Assembly (NCBI RefSeq): GCF_910592395.1
Contig: NC_088323.1
Span: 13,875,501-13,939,500 of the forward strand
Origin: Lineus longissimus
Taxonomy: Eukaryota > Nemertea > Pilidiophora > Heteronemertea > Lineidae
Length of the DNA: 64,000 nt
Direction of reading: 5' to 3'
The translations under genes were made by a program, and so were the position numbers. The notes under the pieces were generated by a model. The model worked only from the letters and a program-made list of their open reading frames with translations, made no database searches and had not been told where the DNA came from. Below are positions 45,765-56,566 of the stretch, piece after piece (position 1 is the first letter of the stretch; each line of letters starts with the position of its first letter).

Positions 45765-46073
45765 GACATTATATTTTTTTATCGAACAATATAGCAACCA
45801 CAAACTCTAAATTGGGTAAACACCAAATTAACTACAACTTCTGCCGAACAAAAATATTATTTGGTGGTTTTAGTGACACTGGAGTAAACGACGAAAAAGA
45901 AATAGACGGAACAAAAACAAAACCTATTCGTCTATTTTTGAATCCTATTTGTATCAAAAACAAAAACCACTATTTCTTTCCGTCCACACCATTTTATCAC
46001 GCAAACAATGGTTTTGCCAATGTTGTGACCATTTCATCATACTTAATCAACAAATACTATCATCATTATGTTA

Positions 46074-46730
46074 AGACAATGGCAGACGATATTTCAACAC
46101 AGAGGCGAGAGTGAAAACAAACCGTGTAATAGAAAGGGAATCCCCGATTAATATATACCGTTTTCTGCTTGAATATTCTGAATTGTTCAGACAACGATAG
46201 GTGATATTTCGCAACACTTGCGAGAATAACATCCCGTGCAATAAAAAGGGAACCCCCAAATCAAATAAACATATCTAATTCGTATTTTGTTATTTCAGAC
46301 GATGACTGACTATAATATTCCAATACAGTGGCGAGAATGTAAACAAACCGTATAATAGAAAGGGAAACCCCGATTAATATATATTGCTTTCCTTTTTTAG
46401 ACAATGGTGGTGGAAATTTTACATGCGAGAATATCAACAAATAAACCGTGTCATAAAAAGGGAAACCCCAAACAGCTCAGGCCTATGATAATTGTCTTTA
46501 ATTCGTGTTTTGTAAATGTTAACAAACCGTTTTATAGAAAAGATACCCCGCTTAAAGACACTTTTTCCATCCATATATTTTTTTCAATTTTCAGATAATG
46601 GCAGACGATATTTCTCTACAAATGTGAAAATGTAAACAAACCGTGTACTAGAAAGGGAAACCCCTCTTTTTTTAGGACAATGCATTGATGGGTGATATTT
46701 TGTTACAAATGCAAAAAGGTCAACAAATCA
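46074..46730. repeat. Diverged tandem array, about six units of about 105 bp
   Basis: Each unit contains AGACAATGGCAGACGATATT or a close form, GCGAGAATGTAAACAAACCGT, and AGAAAGGGAAACCCC. Units begin near 46075, 46189, 46299, 46400 and 46593, with a partial one near 46675. The units are AT-rich and non-coding. Confidence 0.8.
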
Positions 46731-48948
46731 TGCCCCTACAAAGGAAAAAAGTTAAATCATTTGATGAATGGTGATGGCACAATATACGTCAAAGAACCTT
46801 TTTGAGGACGGAGCAACTGTAATTTTGAATCCGTATCAATATGAGCGGTAATTTTGAGTATTGAATATTAATAGGTTGGACGTAGGACAATCAAGACCTA
46901 TCGGTTAGACCAAGCATAAAGTAAAGACTTGCTGATTAGACGCAAGTACATTGCCCGTACCGGTGTCGGCCTATTGACCCAGTTGATGTTTTTTTGGTGG
47001 GGGACGATGTTATTAACATTTATCCTGATGACCCTCTGAAAAAACAGTAGAACAATGGGATTTTAGGCCTAGGTGCGAGCGGGCTTTGTTTGAAGACATT
47101 AGACCGATATTGGACTGTGCCTGAATTCGTATGAGATACCTATGAGATAAGGGACAAAGAACCTAATGTTTATTTTCAAGCATCGACTATTTTATTTGGA
47201 GAGGTATTCGAAAGACAATTGCTGTGTCAAGTCAACAGATATAAAGAACTAATAAATGTATTTTATGAAAGAATAATTATTGATTTGCAATCATGGCAAT
47301 TGTTTTTAAGATTTTGTTAATTGCTAAAACGGGTCGAGATATCAACTTTTCGCCAGTTACTGGCAAGACTGTGTCGAAAAATATCTTAATTTCATATCCA
47401 AAACCACGCGCGTAAATTGATGCGTGGCTGTCAGTTACTGTCAAGTATAATGCTAAATGGCTTAAAATTCAATGTTGGTCGTGTCTCGCAACCTTTCCGA
47501 CAATCCCGTCCTTTGAACATTTGCAACTGTAAGATCTAAATGTCCGATGATTTTCCGATGTTTTCTGATATTTTACAATTGTTTTGTGTGCACTATCACT
47601 ACTGGTAAATTGGGCAGAGAAAAACGAAAATCGATAAATGACTTACCGCGTTTCAAATGACGAATCAAAAATTCTATTTACGCCAGATTTGAATAGATGT
47701 TGACCATCATCCGATTGTGAGCAAGAATGGCAATAATTAGCAATCAAGTGATCTATATAGGCCTGATTAGGCCTAATTATAGCAGTGAATCTGCCCGGTT
47801 TGCGAAATAGTAGGTCACGTGCCTCGGGAGTTACATCGGAACTGACGAGGAATTCCGTGACCTGCTTTGTTCGCAAAAAAATTGAAAATTGAACTTGAAT
47901 TAGAAAATCTCCAATTGTGTAAATATGTACTTGATATAAATTTCAACAAATCCGTTGTGTAGACTGATATACAAATATATGTACGCATGCCAGTTTCAAA
48001 AACAAATTATTGCATACTATAAACTGGAGTACGGCAATGTTTATTTCTATATATCATGAAAACAGTAAGAAAGAAAAAAATACACGAACGGCGTCGGCCT
48101 TACATGGGTACGGTAATCACCACCGACATCATTTTAAAAATATTAAGAAGGAAAATATTGAAATAAATGAAACTTATGATTTGAATTTGTAATTTATGAA
48201 ATTTGTTTGATAGTCCAATCCTTTGAACATTTTCTAATGCATACCAGAGCTGCCCTATAAACTCGAACTGTATAGTACCTTCTATCAAATATAGATTTTA
48301 ATCCATTCTTGTTACTATTAGTGAGCGTCAGGTATTATCTTCCTCTATTCCTTCTTTAAACCGGGCAATGATCATATTTCGTTCCATCATATTCCGTAAA
48401 TTTCGTTTATAGATCGTGTATTGGGCTAGGCCTGAATTATTTTAATGGCGAGGCAAGGGACAAAATAACTTTATGATTATGACTACCATGGAAAAAAAGA
48501 AGTGATACAAGCCTCTCAGGATGGTATCTGTTTGTGACAATGTCATGACGACATCAACATCAAAACAAAACAACGGCTGTTGTAAATTCGCTGTATAAAC
48601 ATGACGTAATGGATTTTTTGGCCGAATTTCTTTTGGTTTCGTTCCCAGTTTGTTGCGAAATCTGTTCTGCCATACGTTTACATCGCAATAGGAAATATCC
48701 AGATGACAATTTATTATTTCTATTACAAAATATCTTTTCAAAGCCTCGACCACAACATCTGGGCAAAATATGACGAAACTAAGGTTTTATGGATTGTTTC
48801 ATTCTCGTCCCAGGTCCCCCTCTTCTAGGGTATTTCACACTGGACCATCCCTATCTAGATCAAACCGGATCAATTTAGATTCGACGGTAGCGTAAAAGTA
48901 ACGTGCGCCAGTGTGATCTGGTCATGTCTGGTCCGATTCAATGAGGCC
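46731..48948. other. No gene seen
   Basis: The frame at 47876-47643 (minus) has somewhat coding-like composition but no splice sites or recognised motif. Nothing else is supported. Confidence 0.4.
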
Positions 48949-49804
48949 TAAGCCCGCAGCACACTAGCCGCCAACTTTGGCGACAAGAAGCGTTCAGCTG
49001 ACGCCTCTCGACGCCGAAGTTGGCGGCCATTGGATCCCGGTCAGAGCACATCTGCCCAGAATTGGCGTCCAGTAGCGTCTTTTCCGCCACTTTAGGCTGC
49101 CATTTTGAAATCATGTGACATCAAGACGCAAGCTGATTGGCCACAGCCTCGCCGCCGACGCCAAGTCTGGCGGCCATCCGTAGCACACCTGCCTTCTTTT
49201 TGCGTTCAAACGCGGCGACACGCGTCAAAAGTCAAACATGTTAGATATTTGGCGTTTAGTTGCGGCAAGTGGCGTCAAGTCGCGTTCGCCGACGCCGTTC
49301 GCAGCAGACTAGGGATTTTTCAGGCGTTCAGGACTCTTGCGGCAAAAAACGCCTCTGAACGCCGAAGTTGACGGCTTAGTGTGCTGCGGGCTTTCGGCTG
49401 ACGCCTCTCGACGACAAAGTTGGAGGTCAGTGGATCCCGGTCAGAGCACACCTGCCCAGAATTGGCGTCCAGTAGCGTCTTTTCCGCCACTTTAACCCAT
49501 CCTGGGCCATGCAGCGCGAAATCATGTGACATCAAGACGCAAGCTGATTGGCCATAGCCTCGCCGCCGACGCCAAGTCAGGCGGTAATCCGTAGCACACC
49601 TGGCTTCTTCTTGCATTCAAACGCGGCGACAAGCGTCAAAAATCAAACATGTTAGATATTTTGCGTTTAGTTGCGGCAAGTGGCGTCAAGTCGCGTTCGC
49701 CGACGCCGTTCGTAGCAGACTAGGGATTTTTCAGGCGTTCAGGACTCTTGCGGCAAAAAACGCCTCTGAACGCCGATGTTGGCGGCTAGTGTGCTGCAGG
49801 CTTA
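48949..49804. mobile_element. Inverted-repeat element with internal tandem duplication
   Basis: The left TAAGCCCGCAGCACACTAGC (then CGCCAACTTTGGCG) is mirrored at the right as TAAGCCTGCAGCACACTAGC then CGCCAACATCGGCG. The interior is duplicated with a period near 400 bp: GCTGACGCCTCTCGACG at 48998 and 49397, and GTCCAGTAGCGTCTTTTCCG at 49067 and 49467. A third copy of the terminal sequence lies at the internal junction (about 49358-49392). The element is GC-rich against its surroundings. Confidence 0.85.
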
Positions 49805-50413
49805 GAACGTGGGCCCTCCCTACTTTTGTTACACTGTTTTTCTTCGTGTAAACACGGTAACATTTCTGAGACCACGACGTTCTTGACGTCGTGAGCACTG
49901 CGATATGGTCTTGTCTATCCTTGATTGTTTTAGTCCCGCGTTAACAGCCCCAATATACATGGTTGAATGAGGCCCCGGTTTTGCCATCGAAGACTTCACT
50001 CGCGTGCTCGATTACTCTTACGGCTCTTCTTGTGGTTACTGGATAACATCGAGGCGGAACCGAGGTTTTGCTTATATATGTACTGATATGTACATGTACA
50101 TGTTTCTTATAATGGAGACATAATGTATAAGACTACATGAATACAGGTATATTACGCTGAAGATTTGGTTAAAAAATGACGTAGAAATAATCAAATTCGT
50201 TGGGGTCTGGAAAAGTTTTATATTCCCTGCACTATGAATCAAATGACTTTCTATAGGACTTATTCAGCCATGCAGATTCGAGTCGAGTCGGTGTTAGCAA
50301 CGGAATATGGGTGATAACTCTGTCTGATTTTAGATTTTTCCGTTTACCATTTTATGTTATTTGATCTGTAGAGTGGAAGGTGACTGGGCAGCCGACAGTC
50401 ATGTAATAATGCC
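49805..50413. other. No gene seen; 3' flank of the broken gene at 50414
   Basis: A short TACATGTACATG run sits near 50090. No other structure is evident. Confidence 0.4.
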
Positions 50414-53400
50414 CTAATTAATGCCATTGGTCCTTCGAACATAAACGTCGATCGCGTCGTATACAGAATTGCCCTGTTCATTTTTATCTCGACTTAAATG
50501 CAAAATATTCCTACGTTCATCAATCATAACCTTTTTAAATTTAAGGTCATCAAGAAAGCCCTGACTTGACCTATCTATCCGTATATATATTTCTTGCGAC
50601 GCTAATTGGTTGATATTCGTAAGAAATGAACTGTTTACAAAGCAACTTGCGTCAATGTCAACACTAAAAAGATGAACCGCGTCGCCTTGACGACTAGCGG
50701 CGAATATCATCAGAGAGTCGAAACACTCTTCATGAAGTCGCCCTACTCTTGACACGGAAAACGTTTGCCTTTTGTTTAAATCTTGCGATATGTTGCGGAA
50801 GACTACCAACTTCCGGTAAAGAGGACTGACTTGGTAGACTAAATATGCGTCGGTCCTATAGAGTGGGAAGCAGCAGCCATGTTTCACGAAACGGACGAGA
50901 CGCAGGAACGACATAGAGGTAGTGCGGTTCTCTATAAATTCATAGACGGAGTTATCACCTGTTGGCCTATTCTTCTTAACAGCATTGTAAAGAGTTACAT
51001 AAACACATTTCCATAACCCGCGCAAGATATTACAAATATGAATTCATTAATGACATAAATGTCCAAGGAGGGAATTTGACATTTATATTTGCGCGGAGGA
51101 ATTAGACGTCTCACCAACTTCCCTGTTGATATATCGCGGAGCGTTATCTCAGCAATAGCTTTTCCTTTGACCGATCTCTTTATCCATTTTGTCATAAGGT
51201 ATGTAGAAAATAGGTCTATGTCGCGATGGACGAATGATTGATCCCTGTTTTAGTAGTAAGTGCTGTTATGATACACCCGTGCATGTTGGTTATAACCGCT
51301 AGCATTGAACTTGTAGAAAAGTAGCCTATGCCAGGGTATTGGTTGTTCTATGTACAATACCATAATCAGTGGACGCGTTGGGTGAAATGAAAGCAACACA
51401 TCATTTTTGTTCATCAATATTATTGGTGGTGAGAAAGGCACCTTTCGATACAGGTGATGATCATTTTTCTGGTTGACCTATATTAATCGCCGAGTGAATC
51501 TGTTAACAAACCATCAGGCCGGGGCATCCACTGATACCAGGGGCAGGCGCATTCTCCTCCAATCCCCTTTAACAGGTGTAGAAGTTTATAATGTCCCAGG
51601 ATAGAATGTCTTGGGAACAAAGGATTATACATGTATCATGCGCTTTACTCTCTGAACTATTGATGGTAATGGCCTACCATAGACGTCAGAATATAATAGG
51701 GCCGGACACTTTTCCCAGGGGACATTTTCTAGTTCTACACCGGCAAGGGCAAATCAGCGTAATGTGTGGTTTCTATGCCGCATCTCACTTCATTGATTTA
51801 GAGTATCACCTTCTTATAAATTTCAACCGACATGAGACTTTGCCTGGAATGCTTAAGATGCACAAAGAATCTCCCAATCGAATTGAATCGGTAATGAGCT
51901 CGTGTCACATCTCTTCGACTGTGGTGAAATGGAACAACCCGTTCCCGGATTTGAATTTTACCGGAACCTTTCCGGACGAGGCCATCTCTTGGGGTGTAGA
52001 TGTTTTGAAACGCGACCGCAAATGGTCCAGGTAGGGCGATCATGAATACTGTATCGGACCAAGAACAGTTTAAAATCAAGACGGATTATTTTCTGGGGAA
52101 GCGCTTTATATTTTTAATCAAATGTTTCACAGGTTCGTATTGGTTTTCCTGTCTGAAAGCAATGAGATGACGGGTAGTGGCACTCAGCGTATACACATCT
52201 CTGCTTATGACTTATATAACGTAGGGATATCCCTTCAGAGGAACAAAAGTGGCATTTCTAAGAATTACATCAAAAGCTCCACTTCTATTTTCATATTCGA
52301 TTGGGTCATAAATGGTTACTATCTGTCGTCCTCGGATTTGGCAAAGGAATTAGAATGTTGCCTTGATATCCATAAAATAGATTTAACCCTTTAACCCAGT
52401 AACAAAATTCTTTTCGTGGGATCATAACTTTTCCAGTGAAATTCCCACGTTCTGTGTCAAAGAGATGAAAAACAGTGATTTTTCGGATAATAAAAATAAA
52501 TTGAAGAAATTTCTGCTTGTACACTAGGGTGTCACTATTCGCATATCCTATAAATCGCCTATAGAATTTGTGTCTGTACATGACACGGTATTGGCGTTTT
52601 TCTTGACCGTACACGATAACATATTTGTATGGTGTGGAGGTTAATTGAAGTTGTATTAGTATAATTTTCCCCGATTTTCCATTGAAAAACCAGGCAACTT
52701 TTTTGTTTATAGCAAAAGGTGGTATAATTAACATTGCTCTTTTGACCAAGGAGGATACCGCGGTGACGTCACATCACGTGATCCTGACCCATATTAGTGA
52801 TCGCTATGGCCAATCAGATTCAGTCTACTGACAGCACCAGCACTGAACACATCTCCACGTCTCGCTGTCTGGTGCGCTCCTGTACACAAAAACACCAATA
52901 GACATGAAATATTGCAATACCTAGTATGGATTCTTCCTGTGTAAAATAAAATTTACAGAGCAGATTAACTTCCACGAATAAAAAAGACGTTTGGCGTGGC
53001 CAAAGTGCGGAAATAATGTCTCCGCTAAAATACACTACGAAATACACTAGGCAATGCACTACGCAATATACAGTAGAGATGCAGTTGAGTTTGTTATTGT
53101 TTTGACTTAGAAGCCCGCCCATATCATAATATATTCATGTATTCATGAAGTATGAACTCATTTCTGTCCCATACAACTCTAAGAACAGTCAATTTCTCCT
53201 TAAATCATCACCGAAACCGCGATATCCGCGGGAAGATTTCGTACTAGTGTCCGAAAATGCATGATCTTACAGGGGCGCTAACTCGACAAATTGAGGGGAT
53301 CTATGGGGATCTATGCGAGTTTTAGGTATAACAGGTCTCGAACTTGTAAAATCTGTAAACATGCCTCCAAATCCCATTATGATAATGAAGAGATTGCCCC

Positions 53401-53735
53401 ATATCTGGGAGACTGTTTTGAAACCATCGCTAATTTTGGAAGATCGGTGCCGGCTATTTGGTTTTAAAAACCCTATTTTTCCCCATCAAAACAGCACTTT
53501 TCATTATTCAAATGATAGCTTATTGTCTAAAGACTTATTTCATAGCAGAAAAGTACTAATAACTCTGACTTGATGCGAAAAATCTAACTTTTTTGATGAC
53601 TTGATTTTCCCTTGGCCGTGGATCGAGTTTGTTTACAATATGCAGCGCCATCTTGGAAAAGCCGTGACGTCACCGCGGTATCCTCCTTGTCTTTTGACTT
53701 TATATCGACTAATTATGATATTCTAGAAATATAAC
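50414..53735 (-). pseudogene. Unrecognised broken gene split by a DNA transposon
   Basis: Coding-like frames continue from 53735 down to 50414: 52746-52306 (VKRAMLIIPPFAINKKVAWF), a shifted stretch to about 52120 (QIVTIYDPIEYENRSGAF), 52079-51798, 51441-51250, 51195-50995, and finally 51025-50414 ending VYVRRTNGIN. The strings are rich in alternating hydrophobic residues (VHLFSVDIDASCF, YVIVYGQEKRQYRVMYR), suggesting a beta-propeller or other beta-sheet protein; I cannot name a family. Some breaks could be introns, but at least two in-frame stops and a 943-bp insertion argue for a pseudogene. The 5' end is cut near 53740 by other repeat sequence. Confidence 0.5.
52747..53689. mobile_element. 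DNA transposon with 26-bp inverted ends and a 9-bp target duplication
   Basis: The ends CAAGGAGGATACCGCGGTGA (continuing CGTCAC) are perfectly inverted at 53689. TCTTTTGAC flanks both sides (52738-52746 and 53690-53698). A 9-bp duplication with such ends fits Mutator-like elements. The interior has no transposase frame, so it is non-autonomous. Perfect ends and duplication indicate a recent insertion. Confidence 0.9.
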
Positions 53736-53739
53736 TAGC

Positions 53740-54140
53740 GCGGATCCACGGGGGCGCTCGAGACGCCTGCCCCCTCCCCCCGTATTTCATGAAAAATATT
53801 TGAAATTGACCATAAAATTTGAGAAAACACCAGGAATTTTGATGAGAAGTGCCGTGCCCCCTCATTTTCGGCTTCTGGGCCCGCCCCTGTACATGTATTA
53901 GGTATATGCCATAGCAGTGCAATAGCATTTACCGACGGCACCTACTTTTCTCAATACCAACAACACACCAAGCACTGATAACAACCATGTTGTCGTCAAC
54001 TCGGTACGTGCTTGATTATAAGGCCAAATGTGTATCCTGTTATCAAGAATGATGAGGCTGATGTGGAAAAACCTCACACAATTGCGCTAACCTGTCAAAG
54101 AGATTGTCGCCAGCAATCCACGCATGCGCAGAAGCTATCG
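53740..54140. other. Repeat-like sequence, no gene seen
   Basis: GC-rich ends (GGATCCACGGGGGCGC near 53744, TTCTGGGCCCGCCCCTG near 53872) around an AT core look like another repeat copy. Its limits are not defined. Confidence 0.35.
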
Positions 54141-54449
54141 CTAAGTACAATTTGGGTATAACGAGGAATGATTAGGTTTTACGTCGAAGCTTACCCTCTT
54201 TTGGTACATCCGGGAACCTGGGTTTCTATACCCCTCCGCCTTCTCCATACACGTGCCCTTCTTTTTACTGATCTGACACAAAAACATTACATCATCAGGC
54301 TGAACAACCAAAGTAGAACACGACTGTTTAATGCACCGAACAGCACATGCTAGAACTGATATAACGTACTCGTAGCCCAAGTCTGGCTGAGAAATACCCC
54401 AATCCAACACGATACTCCTGAAATATTCGTTTTGATATGCTGCGGCCAT
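54141..54449 (-). CDS. Apple/PAN-like exon, open copy
   Basis: The open frame reads AYQNEYFRSIVLDWGISQPD, then VISVLACAVRCIKQSCSTL and DDVMFLCQISKKKGTC. The spacing ACAxxCxxxxxCxxxxxxxxxxxxC resembles an apple/PAN domain (paired Cys around a helix). Three decayed versions follow to the right in the same orientation, so this is the least damaged unit of an array. No flanking splice sites were fixed, and the family call is tentative. Confidence 0.4.
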   Translation of the reverse strand: MAAAYQNEYFRSIVLDWGISQPDLGYEYVISVLACAVRCIKQSCSTLVVQPDDVMFLCQISKKKGTCMEKAEGYRNPGSRMYQKRVSFDVKPNHSSLYPNCT

Positions 54450-55075
54450 TTTTGTGCGTCACTCTGTAATATTCCATCCTCTGCCTAAACAATCAAAGAG
54501 AACACGCCTGTTTGATGCAGAGTATAGCACATACCACAACAGATATAACGTCTTATAGCCAAAGTCTGGCCGTAAAATGTCCTAGTCCAACAAAATCCTC
54601 TTAGAATACTCGTTTTGACAAGACGAGTCTATTTTTATTTGCGTCACTCTGTATTATTCAGTAAGAACATTTCATCCTCGGTCTCACAGTGAACAAGCAG
54701 AGTAGAACACGCTCTTTTAACGTAGAGTATAGCACATACCAGAAGAGATATAACGTCTTATAGCCAAAGTCTGGCCGTAAAATGTCCTAGTCCAACAAAA
54801 TCCTCTTAGAATACTCGTTTTGACATGCCGAGTCTATTTTTATTTGCGTCACTCTGTATTATTCAGTAAGAACATTTCATCCTCGGTCTCACAGTGAACA
54901 AGCAGAGTAGAACACGCTCTTTTAACGTAGAGTATAGCACATACCAGAAGAGATATAACGTCTTATAGCAAAAGTCTGGCTGTAAAATGCCCCCAGTCCA
55001 ATGCATTGCTGTTGAAATACTCGTTTTGACATGCTACGGCCATTTTTGCGTCAATTTTGTGCGACACCCTGTTGA
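54250..55075 (-). repeat. Four tandem units of about 200 bp
   Basis: CACTCTGTA (or a close form) marks unit ends near 54462, 54650, 54851 and 55060. GATATAACGTCTTATAGC-AA and GTCTGGC-GTAAAATG recur in each unit. Units 2 and 3 are almost identical over about 150 bases; unit 1 corresponds to the open apple-like frame. Confidence 0.88.
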
Positions 55076-55682
55076 CCGAGTAAAACTGATGAACTGGCCT
55101 ACAATAAATAGGCAACATACAAATAAATGAAATTGTCCTGAAGCTAACGATACAGAGACAGTGGCCAATCTATTTGGTTATAATGCCGCGTATTACTCGG
55201 CTCGTCTTTTAACGTCGCCTCCATCAAAGTCACTCTATCGAGACACTAGAAAGGCAGCATGGACGCATGACTTTATCGAAAGTGGGCTTCGAAATTCGCC
55301 AACAATTGATAAGGTCACACATGCATTGATCGGTCTCTGCACCCTTAACCCTTTCACTGCCGAAGCCTCCGAGGACTCAAAAAAATTTCTTTTTCACAAA
55401 AACGATCATCCAATTGCATTGCAGGATAGATATAAATGTTCTGCATTGAAAATGATAATGATTTTCATCACGTTTTGTATTCTCAATTATTCACACATTT
55501 TTAGTGGGGTACTCTGGTGGGGGGGGGGCTGATATTACTGAAAAATGTCCAGAAAAAAGAAAAATGTTTCAGCGCCTTTTTTTCAAGCATAATTTGAAAG
55601 ATAAGAGTATTATGATAAGGAAAAAAACACCATGTTTTATGAAATACCCTATATTTTTTTTCTGAAAATTCATTCATTCTCA

Positions 55683-56129
55683 AAACCAGCCCCAGTTGCC
55701 CTGAGCCCCTTTTACAAACTTCACCCTAACATCTTTGTCAAGGCCGATACCATCGCCATCTCTGACCATAGGCTCCACCATTTTGGCTATCACTTTTAGG
55801 ATAGGATTTGTAAGTTCTAGTCGAAATTGTGGTACCTCAGGGCAACCCATAATGAATAAAACATTAGCCTCAGTCAGTGACTGCTTCTTGAATTAGGCCA
55901 TGTTTACTTTGGTAATACGGGCGTCAGGCCGTAACCTCATCCCTGTGATAAGCACTGCCGATTCCACTCTGGTCATCCTGTAACTGGAACCAGGCGCCCA
56001 CTTTTGTCTGCTGATATCATCTCCCAGGGCAGTATTACACTGTGATGCAGGACGATAGCTTAAAGCTGACGGGTCAAATTCATACACGTGATATGATGGC
56101 GTGCATGCACTTGACGCGTCGACCCTCAA
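55683..56129 (-). pseudogene. Unrecognised gene fragment with one in-frame stop
   Basis: One frame runs from about 56129 to a TGA near 55712. It codes SACTPSYHVYEFDPSALSY and GSSYRMTRVESAVLITGMRL, then a TAA at 55890, then GCPEVPQFRLELTNPILKV and VEPMVRDGDGIGLDKDVRV, ending QGNWGWF. The composition is strongly coding-like. The TAA follows ACCAAA/GTAAAC, so an intron with a donor there is an alternative to pseudogenisation. No family is recognised with confidence. Confidence 0.45.
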
Positions 56130-56342
56130 TTCCAGCCATTACTCTGATCAGTCCATACTCCGGCGCACTGAAAGTAAGTGTGATGAGGCGGTCCTATTGT
56201 CGCTGCTGTTTGATTTGGGCGCCATTGAATTTGAATGTGCGGAAATCGCTCATCCGAATGTTGTGCCGTTATTGTGCCTTTTGAAAAAAAAGCAACAAAA
56301 GGTTGTATTATTGCATTTCAATACTTCGGCCGAAATATATCT

Positions 56343-56566
56343 TAAAGGGACAATATAGGCAGCAGCAAGGCAGGCAAGAAAAATGATACGCGAAGTCGCC
56401 AATAGGGGTCTCTCACATCTCACAGTACGTCGAAATGATTCACGCGTGTACGAGGAATACATATAGTGCTGAATCTGACATAACCCAGGCCCTTATATTA
56501 CACTGTATATTAGTCGCCTGAAGATGACCAAATAAGCCCCTCTGCTCCTGCCTAAAGTCGCCCTTT
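56343..56566. mobile_element. MITE with AAAGGG ends
   Basis: AAAGGGACAATATAGGCAGC at the left pairs with AAAGGGCGACTTTAGGCAGG read on the other strand at the right. The left half matches the partial copy at 29332. Confidence 0.65.

Noticed and set aside
47643-47876. A 78-codon minus-strand frame with coding-like composition
   Set aside because: No splice sites, motif or neighbouring exon support it.
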